Source: Fodinibacter sp963834965
GTDB taxonomy: Bacteria; Actinomycetota; Actinomycetes; Actinomycetales; Dermatophilaceae
Reading direction: 5' to 3'
Assembly: GCA_963834965.1 (NCBI GenBank)
Contig: CAWIEI010000006.1
Span: 143,846 to 207,845, forward strand
DNA length: 64,000 nt
This document shows, piece after piece, positions 28,964 through 36,386 of the stretch; position 1 is the stretch's first letter; each line of letters starts with the position of its first letter. The notes beneath the pieces were generated by a model. It had not been told where the DNA came from and did not search any database. It saw only the letters and a list, made by a program, of their open reading frames with translations. A program made the position numbers and the translations under genes.

Positions 28964-29733
28964 GCGCAGTTCGCCTGCTGCACACCGCAGCCGAGCTCGT
29001 CGACGCCTCCGGCGGCCACCCGGTCACCGTCCTCGACGTCGGGGCCGGCTTCACGGCCCCCGCGTATGCCGTGGGCTCCTCGGACGACGGCGCCGTCGCG
29101 TTCCACCGTCGCTCCGACCACGGGGTGCCGGGGTCGGCGGCGCTCGGCACGGCATCCGGGCTGGCAACCCTGCTCGACGAGCCGGCCGTGCGCGCCTGGG
29201 TCACCGGCGGCGGCAACCGGCACCTCAGCGTGCCGCGCGGCCTGATGCCGGTGGTCGCCCAGCGCCTCGACCTCGGCACCCGCGGGGGCGAGTGGGACTG
29301 GATGTGGACCCGCACGGCTCCCCCGCTGCTGCCCGGCGAGGAGCAGGTCGAGGTGCTCGACCCCTCCAGCCGCGACGAGGCCGAGGCGTTCCTGGCCGAG
29401 CACAGCCCACGCACCCATGGCCAGCCGTTCGCCCGCCCGGGGCAGCGCTGGGTCGCGGTGCGCGACAGTCGAACCGCAGCGCTCGTCGCCACCGGCAGCA
29501 GCGAGCCGAGCGCGGCGGGAACCCCCACGCTGGCCGGCATCGCCACCGCCACCGACCGGCGTGGAGAGGGCTGGGGGGCAGCCGTCACCGCCCACCTCAC
29601 CCGGCTGGCCGTGGCCGAGGCCGGGGCCTGCGCCCTCGGGATGTTCGCCGACAACGACGTCGCCCGGCGGCTCTACTCCCGGCTGGGCTACACAACCGGG
29701 ATGGAGTGGACCTCACGCTGGTTCGACGCCTGA
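28960..29733 (+). CDS. GNAT family N-acetyltransferase, two-part
   Basis: A 257-residue protein whose last 120 residues form a GNAT domain: LAGIATATDRRGEGWGAAVT near residue 192 supplies the R-x-x-G-x-G/A acetyl-CoA loop, and CALGMFADNDVARRLYSRLGY near 225 is the usual Asn-x-x-Ala-x-x-x-Tyr helix. The first half is poorly conserved and may bind substrate. It is translationally coupled to the MMPL transporter, so it may modify the transported compound or act in the same response; that is inference. Confidence 0.82.
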   Translation: MSAVRLLHTAAELVDASGGHPVTVLDVGAGFTAPAYAVGSSDDGAVAFHRRSDHGVPGSAALGTASGLATLLDEPAVRAWVTGGGNRHLSVPRGLMPVVAQRLDLGTRGGEWDWMWTRTAPPLLPGEEQVEVLDPSSRDEAEAFLAEHSPRTHGQPFARPGQRWVAVRDSRTAALVATGSSEPSAAGTPTLAGIATATDRRGEGWGAAVTAHLTRLAVAEAGACALGMFADNDVARRLYSRLGYTTGMEWTSRWFDA

Positions 29734-29780
29734 CCTGTGCCTAGGGTGAGAGCACCTGCACCCGACGCGAAAGGCCGACG

Positions 29781-30605
29781 ATGTCCACGATCAGCAACGG
29801 TCCGGTGAACCTCCACGTGGAGGACAGCGGCGGCGACGGCCGCCCCGTCGTCCTCGTCCACGGCTGGCCGCTCAGCGGCGCGTCCTGGTCGGGCCAGGTG
29901 CCTGCCCTGACCGATGCCGGCTACCGCGTGGTCACCTACGACCGCCGCGGCTTCGGCCAGAGCGACAAGCCCGGTGCCGACTCGGGTTACGACTACGACA
30001 CCCTCACCGGCGACCTCGCGGCCGTGGTCGACGGGCTCGACCTGCGCGACCTCACCCTCGTCGGCTTCTCGATGGGTGGCGGCGAGGTGGCCCGCTACCT
30101 CGGCGCCCACGGGTCCGACCGGGTGCACAGCGCGGTGTTCGCGTCCGCCATCCCGCCCTGCCTGGCGCTCGACGCCGACCACCCCGACGGCGCCCTCGAC
30201 GACGACACCGTCGCCGGCTACCAAGGTGCCCTCGAGGCCGACCCGCCCGGCTTCCTCGAGGGGTTCACCCGGAACTTCTTCAGCGCCGGCGACGAGCTGA
30301 AGGTCAGCGAAGCACAGGTGCAGGAGTCGCTCGGCCTCGCGCTGCAGGCCGACGTGCACGCCGCCCGCGAGTGCATCCGCTCGTGGATCACCGACTTCAC
30401 CGGCGACCTCGCCAGGGTCACCGTGCCGACGCTCGTCATCCACGGCGACTCCGACGGCATCGTCCCGTTCGAGAAGTCGGGCCAGCGCACTCACGAGCAG
30501 GTGGCAGGCAGCCAGCTGCACGTCGTCGAGGGCGGCCCGCACGGCATCAACGCCTCGCACACGGAGGAGTTCAACCGCGAGCTGCTGGCCTTCCTCCAGC
30601 GCTGA
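29781..30605 (+). CDS. alpha/beta hydrolase, non-haem haloperoxidase/arylesterase-like
   Basis: A 274-residue alpha/beta hydrolase. The triad is complete: nucleophile Ser97 in GFSMGG, Asp225 in IHGDSDGIVPF and His254 in GGPHGIN. The oxyanion region VLVHGWPLSG near residue 25 and RRGFGQSDKP near 55 match the cofactor-free haloperoxidase or esterase group. Substrate unknown. It follows the GNAT gene after 47 bases on the same strand with AAAGG upstream of the ATG, so it may belong to the same transcript. Confidence 0.88.
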   Translation: MSTISNGPVNLHVEDSGGDGRPVVLVHGWPLSGASWSGQVPALTDAGYRVVTYDRRGFGQSDKPGADSGYDYDTLTGDLAAVVDGLDLRDLTLVGFSMGGGEVARYLGAHGSDRVHSAVFASAIPPCLALDADHPDGALDDDTVAGYQGALEADPPGFLEGFTRNFFSAGDELKVSEAQVQESLGLALQADVHAARECIRSWITDFTGDLARVTVPTLVIHGDSDGIVPFEKSGQRTHEQVAGSQLHVVEGGPHGINASHTEEFNRELLAFLQR

Positions 30606-30763
30606 GCGGTCAACGCGTCCCCCGACTGTCAGCGGAGAGCGATCTTTGGGTCTGACTGACCAGTTCGAGACGCGGTGAAACGGATTGCCACGTCAGCGGC
30701 GACCTTTGAGAATCTTTCGGCGGATCCTGGAAGCTGGTGCGCTGCTCGCGAGATGACCAGACC

Positions 30764-31012
30764 ATGAGCTACACCGAGTCCCGCGCCCGCTACGCCGAGG
30801 TGCTCGACGGCGTCGCCAACGACCGCGAGGAAGTCATCATCACGCGCGCCGGCCATGACCCGGTCGTCATCGTGTCCCTCGAGGACTACGAGTCACTGCG
30901 TGAGACGGCGTACCTGATGCGCTCACCCGCCAACGCGCGCCGACTGCTGGACGCCATGGAGCGCCTCGAAGCCGGCCGTGGCGAAGCGCACGACGTCATC
31001 GAGACCGTCTGA
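30764..31012 (+). CDS. yefM: YefM-family antitoxin
   Basis: Antitoxin of a type II toxin-antitoxin pair; binds its toxin and the operon promoter. The 82-residue protein has the Phd/YefM fold: SYTESRARYAEVLDGVANDR, then EVIITRAGHDPVVIVSLEDYE, and a toxin-binding C-terminal helix (LRETAYLMRSPANARRLLDA). I chose ATG 30764, which gives the family N-terminus. The toxin gene starts two bases after its stop. The 158 bases upstream show no other gene and must hold the promoter. Confidence 0.93.
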   Translation: MSYTESRARYAEVLDGVANDREEVIITRAGHDPVVIVSLEDYESLRETAYLMRSPANARRLLDAMERLEAGRGEAHDVIETV

Positions 31013-31013
31013 C

Positions 31014-31271
31014 GTGTTGCTCGTCTGGGACGAGAACGCCTGGCAGGACTACCTCTGGTGGCAAGCCCGGGACCGCAGGGTCCGCAAGCGGATCAACCTG
31101 CTCCTCGCAGATATCCAGCGCAACGGCAACGAGGGCATCGGCAAACCGGGGGCGCTCAAGCATGACTTCGCCGGCTACTGGTCCAGACGCACCACCGACG
31201 AGCACCGTCTGGTCTACACACTCGTCGGCCAGGAGGTTCGCATCGCCGCCTGCCGTTACCACTACGGGTAG
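31014..31271 (+). CDS. yoeB: YoeB-family mRNA endoribonuclease toxin, catalytic Glu replaced
   Basis: YoeB toxins cut mRNA in the ribosomal A site. The 85-residue protein, from GTG 31014, aligns along its whole length with E. coli YoeB (84 residues): WDENAWQDYLWW, GYWSRRTTDEHRLVYTL and the terminal AACRYHYG. The residues matching Arg65, His83 and Tyr84 are present, but the position of the general base Glu46 (GKPEPLKH in E. coli) reads GKPGALKH, with codon GGG where GAG would be one base away. The toxin may be weakened or inactive. It is paired with yefM. Confidence 0.92.
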   Translation: MLLVWDENAWQDYLWWQARDRRVRKRINLLLADIQRNGNEGIGKPGALKHDFAGYWSRRTTDEHRLVYTLVGQEVRIAACRYHYG

Positions 31272-31355
31272 CGCGATCTGCGGCATGCGAGCGAAGGATC
31301 CTCGGGCGGCACACGGAGGCCAGCACGTGGACGAGCACAACGCGCAACGTCACGC

Positions 31356-31490
31356 TTGGTGGGTGATCAGGTCGCTCGGGCACGCACCACCGACCGGTTC
31401 TGGCTCAACCTGCAGACCCGCTACGACCTCGCGGACGAAAAGGACCACCTCGGCGGCGCCCTCGACAACATCCAGCCACCACAAAGCGCC
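31356..31490 (+). pseudogene. remnant of a HigA-type antitoxin (C-terminal fragment)
   Basis: A short reading frame encodes ARTTDRFWLNLQTRYDLADE followed by KDHLGGALDNIQP, which matches the end of HigA antitoxins (usually TTPEFWLNLQ-RYDLE-AKD-LG-RLE-I-P). The helix-turn-helix that should precede it is missing, and the frame then continues into unrelated sequence. No HigB toxin gene is found upstream. I read it as debris of a third toxin-antitoxin module. Confidence 0.6.
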
Positions 31491-31550
31491 TCACCCGAAG
31501 ACGCGCACATCGCGTCATCCGCGGCTGAGTGCGTCACGCACGATCCTTGG

Positions 31551-31718
31551 CTACTCCGGGCGACGGAAGACGTAGAGGCCGTCAGCAGTCGTGGCGAGAA
31601 GAACCCAGCCGTCCTTCTCCAGCACTTCGAGACACAGAGCCAAGCGGACCCCCTTCACTCCTGGACCCATCGACTTCTCGTTGAGAAGCTCGGCCTCGGT
31701 CAAGACCCGGTATGCCAT
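31551..31718 (-). CDS. small protein with DUF4177-like C-terminus
   Basis: A possible 55-residue product. Its end, RLALCLEVLEKDGWVLLATT followed by ADGLYVFRRPE, looks like the end of DUF4177-type proteins (L-xxx-G-x-x-GW-x-L followed by a final strand with an Arg/Lys-Arg-Pro). ATG 31718 has AAGGGA nine bases upstream. It overlaps, on the other strand, the tail of the frame holding the HigA remnant. It may be a real small gene or another fragment; function unknown. Confidence 0.4.
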   Translation of the reverse strand: MAYRVLTEAELLNEKSMGPGVKGVRLALCLEVLEKDGWVLLATTADGLYVFRRPE

Positions 31719-31871
31719 CGAGAGGATTCCCTTCGCGTGCGCCCTAGCCTCGACATACGTCGAGATTGACAGTGTTGCTGGCGACGGCCAGACGTCAACC
31801 GGAACACGCCCACGCTGATGGCAGCGCGCCCCGGTCATGCCTTCGGTTGACGTATCGCGGGGTGCGGACGT

Positions 31872-32300
31872 CTATGCGCCCTCGTCCTCTGGATGACGAC
31901 GTACAAGACGGTCGCGGACGGCAGCGGGGTCACCCGGCAGACGACAGATGGTGAGCCGCATACCCAGCGCAGTCTCGAACGCTCGCCGATCGGCCGGCGT
32001 CTCGACGACGCCAGCCAAGATCAGGTGAGTCACGCCTGCCTCGACGAAGTTCGCAACCACGCTCGTCAGATTTCGAAGCGCGAGCCTCATGGTGAAGCGG
32101 TCCTGAGGTGCAGGTGGCCAAGCCCGGCGCAGTGCGTCCACGTCGATCGGCGCGTTCGGAACCTGTCCCTGCACCGGCAGATGGCTCACCGCCACAGCGA
32201 CCGTCGTCTTGCCGACCCCTACGGTCCCATTGATCAGCAACGCCCGAGGGATGGCTGCGTCCTGAGCATCGTTGGCCCGCACCGTCGTCACTACGCGCAC
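31872..32300 (-). CDS. P-loop nucleotide kinase-like protein, C-terminally truncated
   Basis: A 142-residue protein with a clear Walker A, LLINGTVGVGKTTVAVAV near residue 22, an acceptor-type DVDALRRAWPP near residue 53, and VTHLILAGVVETPADRRAFE near 90, typical of small actinobacterial kinases with an APS-kinase-like or chloramphenicol-phosphotransferase-like fold. Intact relatives continue for about 40 residues after the DPAAVRDRLVRRH segment (the lid and last helix); here the frame stops right there. It is therefore probably a truncated, non-functional gene. The GTG at 32300 is the most likely start but has no good ribosome binding site. Confidence 0.55.
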   Translation of the reverse strand: MRVVTTVRANDAQDAAIPRALLINGTVGVGKTTVAVAVSHLPVQGQVPNAPIDVDALRRAWPPAPQDRFTMRLALRNLTSVVANFVEAGVTHLILAGVVETPADRRAFETALGMRLTICRLPGDPAAVRDRLVRRHPEDEGA

Positions 32301-32381
32301 CCTGTGACGGCCGAGACGTCATCGGACCGGACCCATCATCCCTTTCGGCAACGCGCACTCCGCGGCAGGACCCACCGTTCG

Positions 32382-32645
32382 TCAGCGACGTTCGTAGATG
32401 TCGCGTCGATGGCCAATGGCGACCACCAGGACGACCAGCACGTTGTCGTGGACCTCGTAGACGATTCGGTAGTCGCCAGTACGTACCCTCCATTCGCCCT
32501 CACCGCCAACCAGCTTCTTGGCCCCGCTCGGTCGCGGCTGATCAGCGAGCAGCTCGATGGCCGCTTGGACGCGCCGCCTGGCGGGAGGGTCGAGCTTGCG
32601 CAGCCGACGTTGTGCCGCCGGCGCGACCTCGACCCGGAAGGTCAT
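32382..32645 (-). CDS. RelE/ParE-family toxin
   Basis: Toxin of a second type II pair. The 87-residue protein reads VEVAPAAQRRLRKLDPPARR at the start, KKLVGGEGEWRVRTGDYRIVYEV in the middle and AIGHRRDIYERR at the end, the standard RelE order. The catalytic basic residues expected for mRNA cleavage (Arg in WRVRTGDYRI and HRRDIY) are present. It starts at ATG 32645 in an ATGA overlap with its antitoxin, so the pair is coupled. Confidence 0.92.
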   Translation of the reverse strand: MTFRVEVAPAAQRRLRKLDPPARRRVQAAIELLADQPRPSGAKKLVGGEGEWRVRTGDYRIVYEVHDNVLVVLVVAIGHRRDIYERR

Positions 32646-32905
32646 GCCAGTCCGAGGTCTGCCTTGACCTGCTCCCACGGAATCGTTGCCTCACCGTCCG
32701 CGATCTCGGCGCGGGCGGCCTTGGCGGCCTCGATGTCGGCCAGGTCCTCGGCTGAGGCGATCAGACGGTCGAGGTCGTCGGCGTCGATCACCGCGGCCAC
32801 CCGCTGCCCACGACGGGTCAGATACACCGGGTCATGACCCACGCGCGCGGCATCCACGACATCGGCCAAGCGTGCCCGGGCAGCACTGACGGTGATCTCA
32901 CTCAT
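32642..32905 (-). CDS. Phd/YefM-family antitoxin
   Basis: Antitoxin partner of the adjacent RelE-like toxin. The 87-residue protein opens ITVSAARARLADVVDAARVG, continues DPVYLTRRGQRVAAVIDADD (DNA-binding Phd fold) and ends in an acidic-to-amphipathic helix (IPWEQVKADLGLA) that would wrap the toxin. The 45 bases before the start include an AT-rich stretch (GATGTACAAATTAGCG on the minus strand), unusual in this GC-rich region and a good place for the autoregulated promoter and operator. Confidence 0.92.
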   Translation of the reverse strand: MSEITVSAARARLADVVDAARVGHDPVYLTRRGQRVAAVIDADDLDRLIASAEDLADIEAAKAARAEIADGEATIPWEQVKADLGLA

Positions 32906-32950
32906 GGCACCGATGCTACCGCGGGAAACGCTAATTTGTACATCTACGCA

Positions 32951-33592
32951 TCACCGCGCTGTTCCACGTCGTGCTCGGCTGGCACTGACCAGGGCGTGCA
33001 CCTCCGCCTGCAGGGCGATGGCGCCGCTTGCGGGATCGTGGCGCACGGCCCGGATGCCGGCTGCTCGGGCCCCCTCGACGTTGGCGGGGCTGTCGTCGAG
33101 GAACCCCACCTCATCGGGCCCGAGCTGCAGGTCGGCCAGCACGCGCTCGAAGAAGGCTGGCTCGGGCTTCACCGTCCCGAGCTCGCACGAGTAGTAGACG
33201 GCGTCGAAGTGCGCGTCCAGCCGCAGGGCGTCCCGCATCCACGCGCGCCGGGCGTCGTGCTGGTTGGTGGCGAGGGCGCACGACACCCCGCTCGCCCGCA
33301 CCTCGTCGACGAGCCGAAGCGCCTCAGGGTCGAGGACGGCCCGCTCCCACATGAGCACGAGGTCCTCGACGTCGACGTCCACTGCCGGCCAGGCGCAGAG
33401 CACCTGCCGCAGGGCGTCGCGTAGCGGCACCTCTCCGCGCAGGGCCGGTGCCTCGGCGGCGAGCACGGCATCGGTGAAACCGGGGCCGTGCAGGGCGTCG
33501 ATCCTGTCCCGCCAGTCGGCCGGGCCGTGCTGGAGGACGCCGTCGGCGTCCCACAGCACGGCACGCACGCCGGTCGCGGGCCCGGCCCACAC
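32951..33592 (-). CDS. HAD-superfamily hydrolase
   Basis: A 213-residue haloacid-dehalogenase-like phosphatase. Motif I is VLWDADGVLQHG near residue 12 (nucleophile Asp), motif II ALATNQHDA near 115, and motifs III/IV GTVKPEPAFFERVL and VGFLDDSPANVEGARAAG near 150-180. The small cap domain is typical of YihX-like phosphatases. The start is probably GTG 33592, eight bases after the aspS stop; GTG 33568 is an alternative. Substrate unknown. Confidence 0.85.
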   Translation of the reverse strand: MWAGPATGVRAVLWDADGVLQHGPADWRDRIDALHGPGFTDAVLAAEAPALRGEVPLRDALRQVLCAWPAVDVDVEDLVLMWERAVLDPEALRLVDEVRASGVSCALATNQHDARRAWMRDALRLDAHFDAVYYSCELGTVKPEPAFFERVLADLQLGPDEVGFLDDSPANVEGARAAGIRAVRHDPASGAIALQAEVHALVSASRARRGTAR

Positions 33593-33600
33593 TGGGCGGG

Positions 33601-35427
33601 TCAGCTCTGGTTCGGGTTGACCTCGGGCGAGCCCTGCTCCGGCGGCCCAGATGCGGGGGGCTTGCTGTCGATGCCGGCCTCCTTGCGCTGCAGCGGCGTG
33701 ATGGGCGCCGGGGCGTCCGTCAGCGGGTCGTAGCCGCCACCGGACTTGGGGAAGGCGATGACGTCGCGGATCGACTCGAACCCGCCGAGCAGCATGACGA
33801 TGCGGTCCCAGCCGAAGGCGATGCCGCCGTGCGGGGGCGCGCCGAACGCGAACGCGTCGAGCAGGAAGCCGAACTTCTCCTGGGCGTCCTCGGCGCTCAG
33901 GCCCATCACCTTGAAGACCCGCTCCTGCACGTCGCGGCGGTGGATACGGATCGACCCGCCGCCGATCTCGTTGCCGTTGCACACCATGTCGTAGGCGTAC
34001 GCCAGGGCAGGGCCAGGGTCGGCGTCGAAGGTGTCGAGGAACTCGGCCTTGGGCGAGGTGAAGGCGTGGTGCACGGCGGTCCAGGCGCCGGCGCCGACCG
34101 CGACGTCACCGGCCGCGACGGCATCCGCGGCGGGCTCGAACAGCGGCGCGTCGACCACCCACAGGAAGCTCCATGCCGACTCGTCGATGAGCTCGCCGCG
34201 CCGGCCGATCTCGAGCCGGGCGGCACCGAGCAGGGCCTGTGAGGCCTTCGGGGCACCGGCGGCGAAGAACACGCAGTCGCCGGCCTGGGCGCCGACGTGC
34301 TCGGCCAGGCCGGCGAGCTCGGCCTCGGACAGGTTCTTGGCGACCGGCCCGGTGAGGGTGCCATCGGGCTGCACCAGCACGTAGGCCAGGCCGCGCGCGC
34401 CGCGCTGCTTGGCCCACTCCTGCCAGGCGTCGAGCTGCTTGCGCGGCTGGGCGGCGCCACCGGGCATGACGACCGCACCGACGTAGTCGCTCTGGAACAC
34501 CCGGAACGGGGTGTCCTTGAAGTAGTCGGTGCACTCGACCAGCTCGACCCCGAAGCGCAGGTCGGGCTTGTCGGAGCCGTAGCGCTTCATCGCCTCGGCG
34601 TAGGTCATCTGCTGGAACGGCGTCTGCAGCTCGACCCCGATGAGCGCCCAGATCTCTCGGACCACGGCCTCGCCGAGCTCGAGCACGTCGGCCTGCTCGA
34701 CGAAGCTCATCTCGATGTCGAGCTGGGTGAACTCGGGCTGCCGGTCGGCGCGGAAGTCCTCGTCGCGGTAGCAGCGGGCGATCTGGTAGTACCGCTCCAT
34801 ACCCGCCACCATCAGCAGCTGCTTGAACAGCTGCGGGCTCTGCGGCAGGGCGTACCAGGAGCCGGGCGCCAGGCGCGCGGGCACCAGGAAGTCGCGGGCG
34901 CCCTCGGGGGTCGACCGGGTCAGCGTGGGGGTCTCGATCTCGACGAAGTCGCGCTCCTCCAGAACCCGTCGGGCCGCGGCGGAGACCTTCGAGCGCAGCC
35001 GGATGGCGTGCCCGGCCGAGTGCACGCCCGGGCGGCGCAGGTCGAGGTAGCGGTGCTTGAGGCGTGCCTCCTCGCCGACGGTCACCCGCTCGTCGACCTG
35101 GAACGGCAGCGGCGCCGAGGCGTTCAGCACCTCGATCAGGCTGGCCACGACCTCGACCTCGCCGGTGGGCAGGTCAGGGTTGACGTTGCGCTCGTCGCGA
35201 GCGGTGACCTCGCCGACCACCTTGACGACGTACTCGTTGCGCAGGTCGTGCGCGGCACCGGTGAGCACGTCGTCGCGCGCGACCACCTGCACGATGCCGC
35301 TGCCGTCGCGCAGGTCGATGAAGGCCACGCCCCCGTGATCACGCCGCTTCGCCACCCACCCGGTGAGGGTGACGGTCTGGCCGGTGTGGGCGGCACGCAG
35401 GGTGCCGGCCTCGTGGGTGCGGAGCAC
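33601..35427 (-). CDS. aspS: aspartyl-tRNA synthetase
   Basis: Charges tRNA-Asp (in many actinobacteria also tRNA-Asn, repaired by GatCAB). The 608-residue protein has the N-terminal OB anticodon domain (TLTGWVAKRRDHGGVAFIDL), class II motif 1 region, motif 2 in RCYRDEDFRADRQPEFTQLD near residue 217, the bacterial insertion domain (GAD) between about 300 and 420, and motif 3 in GIAFGWDRIVMLL near residue 552. The end is 8 bases from the HAD gene start. Confidence 0.97.
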   Translation of the reverse strand: MLRTHEAGTLRAAHTGQTVTLTGWVAKRRDHGGVAFIDLRDGSGIVQVVARDDVLTGAAHDLRNEYVVKVVGEVTARDERNVNPDLPTGEVEVVASLIEVLNASAPLPFQVDERVTVGEEARLKHRYLDLRRPGVHSAGHAIRLRSKVSAAARRVLEERDFVEIETPTLTRSTPEGARDFLVPARLAPGSWYALPQSPQLFKQLLMVAGMERYYQIARCYRDEDFRADRQPEFTQLDIEMSFVEQADVLELGEAVVREIWALIGVELQTPFQQMTYAEAMKRYGSDKPDLRFGVELVECTDYFKDTPFRVFQSDYVGAVVMPGGAAQPRKQLDAWQEWAKQRGARGLAYVLVQPDGTLTGPVAKNLSEAELAGLAEHVGAQAGDCVFFAAGAPKASQALLGAARLEIGRRGELIDESAWSFLWVVDAPLFEPAADAVAAGDVAVGAGAWTAVHHAFTSPKAEFLDTFDADPGPALAYAYDMVCNGNEIGGGSIRIHRRDVQERVFKVMGLSAEDAQEKFGFLLDAFAFGAPPHGGIAFGWDRIVMLLGGFESIRDVIAFPKSGGGYDPLTDAPAPITPLQRKEAGIDSKPPASGPPEQGSPEVNPNQS

Positions 35428-35569
35428 GGGGGGTTCCTTCGGGTCGGGGAAACGGCGTTTCGGATGCCGGGTGGGCGCCGCTCGCTGTCGGCCGCCGGTC
35501 CCCGGGCCGGCCCAGTCTACGGAGGTCGGAGGCCCTGCTCCGAACGGGTTACGCCGGGGTCACGCGGGG

Positions 35570-36310
35570 TCACCGCGAGGGCAGGAGGCACAGCTCGTTG
35601 CCCGAGGGGTCGGTCAGCACCCGCCACGGCAGCTCGCCCCAGCCCGGGTCGAGCTCGCGCCCGCCCAGCTCGAGAACGCGGGCCACCACGACATCCGGGT
35701 CGTCGCCCGGCTCGAGGCGGAGGTCGAGGTGCAGGCGGTTCTTGACGCCCTCGGGCTTCGGGGCCGGCTCCGGGCACAGCTCGAGCAGCACGCCGCGGCC
35801 CGACGGGTGCCGCAGCGCCGCCGGCATCCCCGACGACACCGGCATCCCCGATGACATCGGCTCCCACCCGGACAGCTCGGACCAGAACGCGGCATCGCGC
35901 GCCGGGTCGGCACTGTCGAGCGGCAGCGCCGCGATCGGGCCCGAGGTGGCGTACTCGGGGCGCTCCTCCATGACGCAGAACGGGTTCCCCTCCGGGTCGG
36001 CCAGCACCACCCACGGCACGTCGCCCTGGCCGAGGTCGAGGTGGTGGGCACCGAGGTCGAGCGCCCGCTGCACCACGTCCGCCTGGCGCCCGCCGCCGCT
36101 CACGTCGAGGTGCAGCCGCGGGGCGGGGCCCACCGGCTCGGGCACCCGCTGGAAGCACAGGTCGAGCACCAGCCCGTCGGGCACCGCGAGCCGGGTCTCG
36201 AAGGCGTCGGGCTCGTCGACGAGGGTCGGGCCGGCGTCGAGCAGGTCGGCCCAGAAGCGGCCGAGCACCGTCGGGTCCTGCGCGTCGACGACCAGGTTCT
36301 CGAGGTACAT
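35570..36310 (-). CDS. double VOC-domain (glyoxalase-like) protein
   Basis: A 246-residue protein made of two glyoxalase_6-type VOC domains in tandem: VVDAQDPTVLGRFWADLLDA near residue 7 and ALPLDSADPARDAAFWSELS near 130 are the paired starts, WVVLADPEGNPFCVME and WRVLTDPSGNELCLLP the paired ends. Such proteins are frequent in actinobacteria and mostly uncharacterised. A short in-frame duplication (SSGMPV / SSGMPA, 18 bases each) lies near residue 155. Start is ATG 36310; it diverges from the lipoprotein gene at 36387. Confidence 0.82.
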   Translation of the reverse strand: MYLENLVVDAQDPTVLGRFWADLLDAGPTLVDEPDAFETRLAVPDGLVLDLCFQRVPEPVGPAPRLHLDVSGGGRQADVVQRALDLGAHHLDLGQGDVPWVVLADPEGNPFCVMEERPEYATSGPIAALPLDSADPARDAAFWSELSGWEPMSSGMPVSSGMPAALRHPSGRGVLLELCPEPAPKPEGVKNRLHLDLRLEPGDDPDVVVARVLELGGRELDPGWGELPWRVLTDPSGNELCLLPSR

Positions 36311-36386
36311 CTGCCGTTCGTACCACGGGCCACCCGCCTCACCGACTCGTTGGTGCGGGTGAGGTCGTGTCAGGCTTGGATGCATC

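Noticed and set aside
35820..35860. 18-bp duplication in the double VOC gene as a regulatory repeat
   Set aside because: It is a simple in-frame slippage (SSGMPV/SSGMPA) within a linker; nothing suggests a further role.
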